The notes under the pieces were generated by a model, which was not told the origin of the DNA, made no database searches, and saw only the letters and a list, made by a program, of their open reading frames with translations. A stretch of 17,783 nucleotides of DNA from Candidatus Desantisiibacteriota bacterium (GTDB lineage: Bacteria; UBA9089; CG2-30-40-21). Shown piece after piece: positions 1-5,753 of the stretch. Location: contig JACQYP010000090.1 of the NCBI GenBank assembly GCA_016208205.1, positions 1-17,783 of the forward strand, read 5' to 3'. The stretch's first letter is position 1. The number at the start of each line of letters is the position of its first letter. A program made the position numbers and the translations under genes.

Positions 1-120
1 AGGTAGCTTGTTTTTGAGCTGAATGTGTCCAAAAATTAGCTGCATTTCATATGTGGAATCACGAGGTCTGATATTAAAGAACTTCTACGAAATCCTTTAT
101 CTTCACGGCACAAACAAAGA
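1..120. other. No recognisable gene at left edge
   Basis: I read this stretch in all frames and found no reading frame with a convincing start, ribosome binding site or family resemblance. It lies beyond the terminator of the ribosomal operon and before the nested inverted repeat, so it may hold the edge of a neighbouring gene or more repeat debris. Confidence 0.5.
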
Positions 121-342
121 CACTAAGGCACAAAGAAAGAAAAAATGTAACTACTCAGGTTCAAAGGTTCACGGTTCAGGGTTAGAGAACAATGAAGCTT
201 GTCCCTACGAAGGCGGGAATTGAACGGTTTGAAGATATTGAGGCTTGGCAACTGGCACACGAATTGACAACGCAAGTCTCCTAACCTTGAACCTTGAACC
301 AGACAACCTGAGTAGTTACGAAAAAATCTTTGTGTCTTAGTG
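121..342. repeat. Nested inverted-repeat element (CACAAAG family) downstream of the ribosomal operon
   Basis: Two nested sets of inverted arms are visible. The outer arms are CACTAAGGCACAAAGA (121-136) and TCTTTGTGTCTTAGTG (327-342), with one mismatch. The inner arms are the perfect 15-mer GTAACTACTCAGGTT (147-161) and its complement (305-319). Inside these, short GGTTCAAGGTT-like phrases are also inverted (158-187 against 283-300). The core carries a gene remnant on the + strand (192-284). No transposase is present, so this looks like a non-autonomous palindromic element or two half-elements in opposite orientation. Related CACAAAG hairpins lie at 7782-7918 and 13375-13499. Confidence 0.7.
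192..284 (+). pseudogene. Remnant of a four-helix-bundle protein gene (23S rRNA intervening-sequence protein type)
   Basis: A 30-codon frame starts at ATG 192 and ends at TAA 282-284. Its middle reads IERFEDIEAWQLAHELT, which I recognise as the N-terminal signature of the small four-helix-bundle proteins encoded in 23S rRNA intervening sequences and as free-standing genes. Full members are about 115-130 residues, so only the first helix is left. The frame runs into the GAACCTTGAACC repeat and stops. It lies opposite to the ribosomal operon and inside a nested inverted repeat, so it is most likely a truncated copy left by rearrangement. It is unlikely to give a functional product. Confidence 0.6.
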
Positions 343-349
343 GTAAAAC

Positions 350-386
350 AAAAAAAAGCAGGGAAATACAATCATTCCCTGCTTTT
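350..386 (-). terminator. Rho-independent terminator of the ribosomal super-operon
   Basis: Read on the minus strand, a perfect 12-bp stem (AAAAGCAGGGAA / TTCCCTGCTTTT, arms at 375-386 and 354-365) encloses a 9-nt loop. It is followed by an uninterrupted T run, then GTTTT. It lies about 80 nt after the rplQ stop codon with no gene between, so it should end the long transcript. Confidence 0.9.
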
Positions 387-467
387 AAGAATCTACCTTA
401 TATCATTATAGAGGAAACACTCACTGTACATCATCGCTTTTTCCTCCATCGCATAAAACAGTGCTGC

Positions 468-821
468 TCATTCTACCAGTTCAATAACCGCCATCTCTGC
501 AGCATCACCCATTCGTGTACCAAGTTTAATAATTCGAGTATAACCGCCCGGATGCGTTTGAAACCTTGGAGCAATTATTTCAAACAACTTTTTCACTACA
601 GCATTATCCTTGACATAGGTAAGTACCTGCCGTCTGGCATGTAAATCACCACGAATAGCAAAGGTAATAAGCTTATGGACTAATCTCACCATTGCCTTTG
701 CCTTAGCCCTTGTAGTCGTTATCTTTCCATGCCTGAAAAGCTCTGTAGCTAAATTATTAAGCAATGCCTTGCGATGAGCCGTTAACCTGCTTAATCTTGC
801 TACTGAATTTAAATGATGCAT
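468..821 (-). CDS. rplQ: 50S ribosomal protein L17
   Basis: L17 of the large ribosomal subunit, which binds 23S rRNA near the exit-tunnel side. The 117 residues match the usual bacterial length of about 115-130. The N-terminal block RLTAHRKALLNNL (12-24) and the C-terminal GGYTRI and AEMAVIEL segments are diagnostic. The ATG at 819-821 follows an AAAGGGGAT ribosome binding site. It is the last gene of the cluster, 12 nt after rpoA, and a strong terminator follows. rpoA-rplQ is the standard end of the alpha operon, so it should share the rpoA transcript. Confidence 0.97.
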   Translation of the reverse strand: MHHLNSVARLSRLTAHRKALLNNLATELFRHGKITTTRAKAKAMVRLVHKLITFAIRGDLHARRQVLTYVKDNAVVKKLFEIIAPRFQTHPGGYTRIIKLGTRMGDAAEMAVIELVE

Positions 822-833
822 AATTTATCCCCT

Positions 834-1835
834 TTACTCTTCTCTCAGCTTTTCCATTAAAGGAAGATACTCTTTCATCCCGAGAGTAAGATTATACAAT
901 GTCAACTTTTCTTTAATCTCAGTTAAGGATTTTTTCCCAAAATTTCTTGTTTTAAGCATTTCCTGCTCTGTTTTAGTAATCAATTCACCAATAGTATTAA
1001 GCTCCGAACTCTTAAGACAATTTGCAGACCGGACAGAAAGCTCTAATTCCTCTACAGGCATACGCAACAATGCCTTTATTCTCTCCTCTTCCTTATCAAC
1101 ACTATCCTCTATCTCTTTTTCCTCAACCTCAGAGAAATTGATAAATATATTAAGATGATCCTTTAATGTCTTAGCCGCATGAGCTACTGCATCCTGGGGG
1201 ATAATGGTTCCATCTGTCCAAACCTCAAGAATCAGCTTCTCATAATTTGTCACCTGTCCAACCCTGACGACCTCAACCTTATAAGCAACCTTGACCACCG
1301 GGGAAAAGAATGAATCTATAGCAATCGTCCCTACAGGCAATTCGTCCCTTTTATTTTCAGCAGCAAGCACATACCCATATCCCTTATTTACTTCCATATC
1401 TATCACTAACCTTCCATCTGTATCAAGGGTAGCAATATGCAAGTCCTTATTAACTACTTCTACATCCGAAGAGCACTGGATATCTCCGGCCATCACATCC
1501 CTTTCTCCCTCAACATTCAAAGAAATACGTTGAGATGAACTGCCATGAACCTTCAAACATAGTTGCTTTATATTCATTAAAAGATCCATGACATCTTCTT
1601 TCATCCCTGTCAGTGTAGAAAATTCATGGAGCACACCATCTATTTTTACAGAAGTAACTGCTGCCCCTTCAATATAAGAAAGAAGCATTCTCCTTAGTGT
1701 ATTTCCTACAGTAATTGCAATCCCGGGTTCAAATGGTTCTGCAATAAATTTTCCATAGGTATTAGTTAAAGTTTCCTCTTCCCACCTTACATTTTTAGGC
1801 TTCTGTAAATCTCTTATTCCACACATAGCACCCAT
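834..1835 (-). CDS. rpoA: DNA-directed RNA polymerase subunit alpha
   Basis: The alpha subunit dimerises to nucleate RNA polymerase assembly and contacts promoter UP elements and activators. The N-terminal domain is clear, with TYGKFIAEPFEPG from residue 26 and the assembly motif NTLRR at 45-49. The C-terminal domain spans about 259-333, with SVRSANCLK and the helix-hairpin-helix block RNFGKKSLTEIKEKL. I chose the ATG at 1833-1835 because AAGGAGG ends 9 nt before it. The frame stays open upstream to 1880, but that adds 15 residues with no family likeness. The product is 333 residues. A repeat-filled gap separates it from rpsD, and rplQ follows after 12 nt. Confidence 0.97.
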   Translation of the reverse strand: MGAMCGIRDLQKPKNVRWEEETLTNTYGKFIAEPFEPGIAITVGNTLRRMLLSYIEGAAVTSVKIDGVLHEFSTLTGMKEDVMDLLMNIKQLCLKVHGSSSQRISLNVEGERDVMAGDIQCSSDVEVVNKDLHIATLDTDGRLVIDMEVNKGYGYVLAAENKRDELPVGTIAIDSFFSPVVKVAYKVEVVRVGQVTNYEKLILEVWTDGTIIPQDAVAHAAKTLKDHLNIFINFSEVEEKEIEDSVDKEEERIKALLRMPVEELELSVRSANCLKSSELNTIGELITKTEQEMLKTRNFGKKSLTEIKEKLTLYNLTLGMKEYLPLMEKLREE

Positions 1836-1880
1836 GTAATCAAACCTCCTTAATCGTTCCTGTCGGATAGAAGTAAGCAT

Positions 1881-1986
1881 TCAGCTATCAGTTTTCAGGT
1901 AATCAGTTGTCAGGTTATCGGTTATCAGTAACCTGATAATCAAGTAAGTATTTACCGATAACCTTGTTTTTACCTGACACCTGAAC
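1881..1986. repeat. TCAGNTATCAG-type palindromic repeat between rpsD and rpoA
   Basis: This gap is built from phrases such as TTCAGGTAATCAG, GTCAGGTTATCGGT and GGTTATCAGTAACC. The left part (TTCAGGT...GGTTATCGGT) is the imperfect reverse complement of the right part (ACCGATAACC...ACCTGAA), so an RNA from either strand could fold into a long hairpin. There is no T run, so it is not an obvious terminator. I see no coding potential. Confidence 0.65.
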
Positions 1987-1995
1987 GCTTACAAA

Positions 1996-2616
1996 TTACT
2001 TAGAATACAAGGCAATGATCAAATTTTCATTAATCTCAACCTCTATATCTTCCCTTTTTGGAAGACGAAGTACCTGAGCTGATGCATTATCCTTATTAAC
2101 CTTTAACCAGATAGGCAGTTTGCTGCCAGGATTTTTCACCTTATCACCAATCAACAAATCCTTACTTTTCTCCTTAACAGAAATTACATCATCCGTATCA
2201 ACAAGGCATGAAGGGATATTTACCCTTTTCCCATTAATTAAAACATGACCATGCCTGACAAACTGCCTGCTCTGAATACGAGACTCTGCCCAACCAGCCC
2301 TGAAGACCACATTATCTAATCGTCTTTCAAGTAAGATTAAAAGATTATCACCGGTAATCCCTTTTTGTCTGGCTGCCTTAGCAAAGTATAACCTGAACTG
2401 CCCCTCTAATACGCCGTAAATTGCCTTGGCATTCTGCTTTTCTCTGAGCTGAACACCATAATCCGATACCTTTTTGCTCTCCTGTCCCTTTAATCCAGGT
2501 GGATAATTTCTTCTCATAACAGCACACTTTTCAGTCATACATCTTGTACCCTTTAAGAAAAGCTTTTTTTGTGCCCTACGGCAAAGTTTACAACCTGGCC
2601 CTGTATATCGTGCCAT
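1996..2616 (-). CDS. rpsD: 30S ribosomal protein S4, zinc-binding (C+) form
   Basis: S4 is a primary 16S rRNA binder that nucleates assembly of the 30S body. In many bacteria it also represses the alpha operon. The 206-residue product begins [16 protein letters not shown]. Cysteines 9, 12, 26 and 31 form the zinc site of the C+ type. The S4 RNA-binding domain follows ([15 protein letters not shown] and [16 protein letters not shown]). I prefer the ATG at 2614-2616, since the AGGGG motif lies 9 nt upstream. The other ATG at 2620-2622 would be only 3 nt from it. It sits between rpsK and rpoA as in a standard alpha operon. Confidence 0.97.
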   Translation of the reverse strand: MARYTGPGCKLCRRAQKKLFLKGTRCMTEKCAVMRRNYPPGLKGQESKKVSDYGVQLREKQNAKAIYGVLEGQFRLYFAKAARQKGITGDNLLILLERRLDNVVFRAGWAESRIQSRQFVRHGHVLINGKRVNIPSCLVDTDDVISVKEKSKDLLIGDKVKNPGSKLPIWLKVNKDNASAQVLRLPKREDIEVEINENLIIALYSK

Positions 2617-2630
2617 AACCATTCACCCCT

Positions 2631-2690
2631 TATATGTCCTATAGGTCTTATAGGTCTTATTTTTATATGTCCTATAGGTCTTATAGGATT
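2631..2690. repeat. Tandem direct repeat of the GTCCTATAGG family
   Basis: A 24-bp unit beginning TATATGTCCTATAGGTC occurs at 2631-2654 and again, identically, at 2664-2687, giving a 33-bp period. Each unit contains CCTATAGG, a short palindrome. The array fills the gap between rpsK and rpsD. Related phrases recur at 3119-3130, 10062-10091, 10325-10352 and 11420-11474. Confidence 0.8.
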
Positions 2691-2695
2691 TATAA

Positions 2696-3100
2696 TTATA
2701 CTCTTCTTTTCTTTGGTGGTCTACACCCATTATGAGGAATTGGGGTTGTATCCTTAATCAATTTAATATCCAACCCAGATGCCTGAAGGGCACGAATAGC
2801 AGATTCCCTTCCAGACCCGGGACCATTGACATACACAGAAACCTCTCTTACCCCACAATCACCTGCTGTTTTTGCAGCCTGTTGAGCAGCCTGTTGAGCA
2901 GCAAACGGAGTTCCCTTTTTTGTTCCCTTAAATCCAACCGTACCACTGCTTGCCCAACAAACAACATTACCTATCCTATCGGTTACGGTTACAATTGTAT
3001 TGTTAAATGTAGATTGAATATAGACATTACCTACGCCAATATTCTTTTTTTCCTTTTTCTTTCCAACCCCAACCTTCTTAGTCTTTCCCTTAGTTGCCAT
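2696..3100 (-). CDS. rpsK: 30S ribosomal protein S11
   Basis: S11 lies on the 30S platform and helps shape the mRNA exit/Shine-Dalgarno region together with S7 and S18. The 134-residue product has the lysine-rich N-terminus (about 1-20) and the typical core: [16 protein letters not shown], then [14 protein letters not shown]. It ends in [11 protein letters not shown], the canonical S11 tail. The ATG at 3098-3100 is preceded by GGAGGG at good spacing. It follows rpsM after a 33-nt gap that holds a GTCCTATAGGAC palindrome, and precedes rpsD as expected in the alpha operon. Confidence 0.98.
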   Translation of the reverse strand: MATKGKTKKVGVGKKKEKKNIGVGNVYIQSTFNNTIVTVTDRIGNVVCWASSGTVGFKGTKKGTPFAAQQAAQQAAKTAGDCGVREVSVYVNGPGSGRESAIRALQASGLDIKLIKDTTPIPHNGCRPPKKRRV

Positions 3101-3118
3101 TAAAACCCTCCAAAATAA

Positions 3119-3130
3119 GTCCTATAGGAC
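3119..3130. repeat. GTCCTATAGGAC palindrome between rpsM and rpsK
   Basis: A perfect 12-bp palindrome, 3 nt after the rpsM stop codon in the direction of transcription. It is a minimal copy of the GTCCTATAGG family seen in at least four other gaps of this operon. Confidence 0.6.
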
Positions 3131-3133
3131 AAA

Positions 3134-3514
3134 TTAACGCCCTGCTACCTTTTTCTTAGTAATGGTATGACCTCGCTTCCCTTTACGGGTACGACCATTA
3201 GTATGCGTTCTCTGTCCCCTGACCGGCAAACCTTTGCGATGTCTGAAACCACGATAACACCCTATCTCCATTAATCTTTTGATATTCATAGTCAGGTCTC
3301 TACGCAGATCCCCTTCAACCCTGTAATCACCCTCTATTATTTGACGAAGCCTATTAACCTCTTCCTCAATCAAATCCCTCACCCTGGTATCAGGGTTAAT
3401 ATTTGCCTTTACAAGAATATCTTGAGAAGATGGCAACCCTATGCCAAAAATATAGGTTAAGGCTATATCTATCCTCTTATCCCTTGGTAAATCTACTCCA
3501 ACGATTCTGGCCAC
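3134..3514 (-). CDS. rpsM: 30S ribosomal protein S13
   Basis: S13 sits in the 30S head, contacts the P-site tRNA and forms intersubunit bridges with the large subunit. The 126 residues fit the family. The N-terminus [20 protein letters not shown], the YIFGIG helix-two-turns-helix motif and the basic tail [14 protein letters not shown] are all diagnostic. Translation most likely starts at GTG 3512-3514, since GAGGAGG lies just upstream and the encoded residues match the usual start. It begins the alpha-operon part, after rpmJ, with a 43-bp palindromic repeat between them. Confidence 0.97.
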   Translation of the reverse strand: MARIVGVDLPRDKRIDIALTYIFGIGLPSSQDILVKANINPDTRVRDLIEEEVNRLRQIIEGDYRVEGDLRRDLTMNIKRLMEIGCYRGFRHRKGLPVRGQRTHTNGRTRKGKRGHTITKKKVAGR

Positions 3515-3533
3515 ATTATCCTCCTCAAAATAA

Positions 3534-3576
3534 AATTATCAATTATCAATTAATAATTATTAATTGATAATTCTAC
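3534..3576. repeat. 43-bp AT-rich palindromic repeat, copy 1
   Basis: It contains a perfect 32-bp palindrome, half-unit AATTATCAATTAATAA, extended by one more AATTATC phrase. The minus-strand end is headed by GTAG (3573-3576). An identical 43-bp copy lies at 5008-5050. It fills the rpmJ-rpsM gap next to the rpmJ stop codon and could fold into a long AT hairpin. Confidence 0.85.
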
Positions 3577-3577
3577 C

Positions 3578-3691
3578 CTATCCCTGTCGCTGTTTATGCT
3601 TAGGATTAGCACAAATAACCCTGACAATCCCTTTTCGCTTGATTATTTTACACTTTTCACACATTTTTTTAATTGAAGATCTAACCTTCAT
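3578..3691 (-). CDS. rpmJ: 50S ribosomal protein L36
   Basis: L36 is a tiny zinc-ribbon protein of the large subunit. The 37-residue product reads [20 protein letters not shown] and continues to Cys27, His32 and the tail HKQRQG. Cys11, Cys14, Cys27 and His32 form the expected zinc site, so this is the zinc-binding form. The ATG at 3689-3691 lies inside the last codons of infA, giving an 11-nt overlap that suggests translational coupling. infA-rpmJ-rpsM is the standard order. Confidence 0.96.
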   Translation of the reverse strand: MKVRSSIKKMCEKCKIIKRKGIVRVICANPKHKQRQG

Positions 3692-3959
3692 TATTGACCA
3701 CCATTCCCTTTCCGTCTTTTCCTCTATATACAATCCGACCACGGGTTAAATCATAAAGCGACAACTCTACAACCACTTTATCGCCCGGTAATATTTTTAT
3801 AAAATGCATTCGCATCTTACCCGATATATGAGCTTGAATCTTATGTCCATTCTCAAGCTCTACCCTAAAAACAGCATTAGGCAAAGCCTCTAAAACCGTT
3901 CCCTCTACCCTGACAGCCTCTTCCTTTTTGCCTGAATCCTGTTTGGCTCCCTTAGCCAT
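3681..3959 (-). CDS. infA: Translation initiation factor IF-1, with N- and C-terminal extensions
   Basis: IF-1 binds the 30S A site during initiation and aids IF-2 and IF-3. The OB-fold core is unmistakable: [37 protein letters not shown] and [12 protein letters not shown] chose ATG 3957-3959 because GAGGAG lies 5 nt upstream. The product is 92 residues against about 72 usually. The extra length is a charged N-terminal stretch of about a dozen residues ([13 protein letters not shown] region) and a short tail after VYR. The gene overlaps the start of rpmJ. Upstream, toward map, is a 288-nt gap full of REP-like hairpins. Confidence 0.96.
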   Translation of the reverse strand: MAKGAKQDSGKKEEAVRVEGTVLEALPNAVFRVELENGHKIQAHISGKMRMHFIKILPGDKVVVELSLYDLTRGRIVYRGKDGKGMVVNNEG

Positions 3960-3976
3960 ATTATCTCCTCTATAAA

Positions 3977-4246
3977 GTAGGTCAGACATTCTTGTCTGAC
4001 TGACCCTTGGGTCGCAATCCCTTACTCATCAAATACAACCACAAGCAAGAATGCATATGTTACCCTACATTACGAAGCGAGACGCTTCGTCTACATTCAT
4101 CAAATACAACCACAGGCAAGAAGCCTGTGCTACTCTAAGTTAATATCATTGCCCCATAGTAGGTCAGACATTCCTGTCTGACTGACCCTTGGGTCGCGCA
4201 ATCCCTCATTCATCAAATACAACCACAGGCAAGAAGCCTGTGCTAC
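3977..4246. repeat. Cluster of five GTAG-headed hairpins (REP-like)
   Basis: Five stem-loops, each with GTAG at the 5' foot, fill the map-infA gap. On + they are GTAG at 3977 with GTCAGAC/GTCTGAC arms (3981-4000), and the near-identical copy at 4159-4182. On - they are GTAG 4091-4094 with ACGAAGCG/CGCTTCGT arms (4072-4090), GTAG 4130-4133 with CACAGGC/GCCTGTG arms (4111-4129), and its copy at 4224-4246. A GTAG tetranucleotide beside a hairpin is the hallmark of REP sequences mobilised by RAYT (Y1) transposases. No RAYT gene is in this window. There is no T run, so they are not simple terminators. Confidence 0.75.
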
Positions 4247-4264
4247 TCTAAGTTAATATCATTG
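4095..4264. repeat. 113-bp tandem duplication that includes the 3' end of map
   Basis: A 57-bp block is present identically at 4095-4151 and 4208-4264, 113 bp apart. The right copy contains the last codons and the TAG stop of map. The left copy is an extra map 3' end lying in the gap. A third, shorter match (TCATCAAATACAACCACA) starts at 4026. This indicates local duplication of a gene end together with a REP-like hairpin. Confidence 0.85.
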
Positions 4265-4988
4265 GTCCATTATTAGTAACAACAATTGTATGCTCAAAAT
4301 GAGCCGATAAACTTCTATCCGCTGTAACAACCGTCCAGCCATCAGGCAAAACCTCTGTTTTGTGCTCGCCGGCATTAACCATTGGCTCGATACAAAACAC
4401 CATCCCTGACTTAAGCCTGGGTCCCTTTCCCTGTTTACCAAAGTTTGGAATCTGAGGATCCTCATGAACCTTCTGACCAATCCCATGCCCTGTATAATCC
4501 CGCACCACGGAAAACCCATGTTTTTCAACATGCAACTGAACTGCCGCAGAGATATCATACAATCGATTATTCTCCACAGCTTGCTCGATACCCTTATAAA
4601 GAGATTCATTAGTCACAGCCATTAATCTTTCTGCCTCAGATGTTACCCTGCCTATTTTCACGGTACTGGCTGCATCACTGCAATAATCCTTAAATCTTAC
4701 CCCAATATCGATCTTTAATATCTCCCCTTCTTTAAGCCTCTTCACCCCGGGGATACCATGAACTACCTCATAATTAATCGATGTACATATACTCCCCGGA
4801 AACCCCAGATATCCTAAAAAAGCCGGCTGTCCACCCCTTTTTATAATCAGCTTCTCAGCCGCATTAGCAATATATTGTGTTGTCATTCCAGGTTCAACGA
4901 TATCCTGCAGATACCGTAGCGCCTCTTTAACTATCTTTGATGCATCAGATATTTTATCTATCTCTTGCTTAGATCTCCTGATTATCAT
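4248..4988 (-). CDS. map: Methionine aminopeptidase, type I
   Basis: Removes the N-terminal Met from nascent proteins after deformylation. The 246-residue product has the pita-bread fold signature. The five metal ligands can be assigned as Asp94 (KIDIGV), Asp105 (CSDAAS), His168 (TGHGIG), Glu201 (CIEPM) and Glu232 (HFEHT). The substrate-binding His77 is in VVHGIP. There is no N-terminal zinc-finger extension, so it is the short class. The ATG at 4986-4988 has only a weak GGGA ribosome binding site. It follows adk after a repeat-filled gap, and adk-map-infA is the classic order. Its 3' end has been duplicated into the downstream gap. Confidence 0.97.
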   Translation of the reverse strand: MIIRRSKQEIDKISDASKIVKEALRYLQDIVEPGMTTQYIANAAEKLIIKRGGQPAFLGYLGFPGSICTSINYEVVHGIPGVKRLKEGEILKIDIGVRFKDYCSDAASTVKIGRVTSEAERLMAVTNESLYKGIEQAVENNRLYDISAAVQLHVEKHGFSVVRDYTGHGIGQKVHEDPQIPNFGKQGKGPRLKSGMVFCIEPMVNAGEHKTEVLPDGWTVVTADRSLSAHFEHTIVVTNNGPMILT

Positions 4989-5007
4989 TTAATCCCACGC
5001 TAAATAT

Positions 5008-5050
5008 AATTATCAATTATCAATTAATAATTATTAATTGATAATTCTAC
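5008..5050. repeat. 43-bp AT-rich palindromic repeat, copy 2
   Basis: Identical over all 43 bp to 3534-3576. On the minus strand the element begins GTAG, and the TAG of that tetranucleotide is the adk stop codon (5047-5049). The palindrome therefore starts right at the gene end. The rest fills the adk-map gap. Confidence 0.85.
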
Positions 5051-5688
5051 TCAAGCACACTCACCAATTGCTTGAAGATTTCGTCTATCTCAGCTTCCCC
5101 ATTTATTACCCTTAAAAGCCCTTTTTGTTGATAATATTCAATCAATGGCTCGGTTGTTTCTTTATAAATCTTTAATCGTCTCCTGACAACATCCTCTTCA
5201 TCATCCGGACGGTGATACAGCTTACCGCCACACTTTGAGCAAATACCCTTTTTTGCAGGTGGATTAAACTCAAGATGATAATTAACATTACACTCAGGAC
5301 ACACTATTCGGCCGCACAATCTCCTGACCACCATCTCTTCATTCACATCTAAGAGCAGGACAACATCTATGGGAATATTTTTCTCACCTGTCATCTTATC
5401 AAACGACGCTGCCTGAACAATCGTTCTTGGAAACCCATCTAATATAAATCCATTCCCGCAATCTGTCTGAATAACCCTGTCCCGAATAATGCCAATAATT
5501 ACATCATCAGAAACAAGCTCACCCTTATCCATAAATTCCTTTGCTTTTATCCCTAATTCTGTTTTATTGGTAACTGCCTCTCTGAGTATATCACCTGTTG
5601 AAATCTGAGGAATGCCAAACCTTTCACTCAAACGGCTTGCCTGTGTTCCCTTACCTGAACCTGGTGCCCCTAAAAATATCAATCGCAA
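5047..5688 (-). CDS. adk: Adenylate kinase, zinc-type LID
   Basis: Interconverts ATP + AMP and 2 ADP in the cytoplasm. From the TTG at 5686-5688 the product is 213 residues and begins MRLIFLGAPGSGKGTQ, the usual start of the family, with the P-loop at 7-15. The AMP-site GFPRT is at 85-89. The LID carries Cys130, Cys133, Cys150 and Cys153, the zinc-binding pattern. AGGGGTGA lies 8 nt before the TTG. An alternative is the ATG at 5752-5754, which overlaps the secY stop as TAATG and has GAGGT 8 nt upstream. That start would add 22 residues unlike the family. I favour the TTG, with moderate confidence in the start only. Confidence 0.95.
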   Translation of the reverse strand: MRLIFLGAPGSGKGTQASRLSERFGIPQISTGDILREAVTNKTELGIKAKEFMDKGELVSDDVIIGIIRDRVIQTDCGNGFILDGFPRTIVQAASFDKMTGEKNIPIDVVLLLDVNEEMVVRRLCGRIVCPECNVNYHLEFNPPAKKGICSKCGGKLYHRPDDEEDVVRRRLKIYKETTEPLIEYYQQKGLLRVINGEAEIDEIFKQLVSVLE

Positions 5689-5753
5689 TTTTCTCACCCC
5701 TCTCTGACGGACAAAACTTTCCAACACCAATAAACTTGCCTTATTTATCGGCA

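Noticed and set aside
23..223. 66-codon plus-strand frame at the left edge
   Set aside because: It runs across the repeat arms in a different frame from the recognisable four-helix-bundle remnant and has no supporting features.
123..371. 82-codon minus-strand frame over the left inverted-repeat element and terminator
   Set aside because: It is composed of repeat sequence, has no ribosome binding site, overlaps the operon terminator and resembles no family.
387..446. 18-codon minus-strand frame (MEEKAMMYSE...) between rplQ and the terminator
   Set aside because: Too short, with no family likeness. The GGAGG lies inside it and it is probably chance in the 3' untranslated region.
3977..4246. 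Repeat cluster as a CRISPR array
   Set aside because: The units are self-complementary hairpins of different sequence and irregular spacing, with no constant repeat-spacer pattern and no cas genes.
4259..4609. 116-codon minus-strand frame within map
   Set aside because: It is an out-of-frame shadow of map, whose metal ligands and motifs are intact in its own frame.
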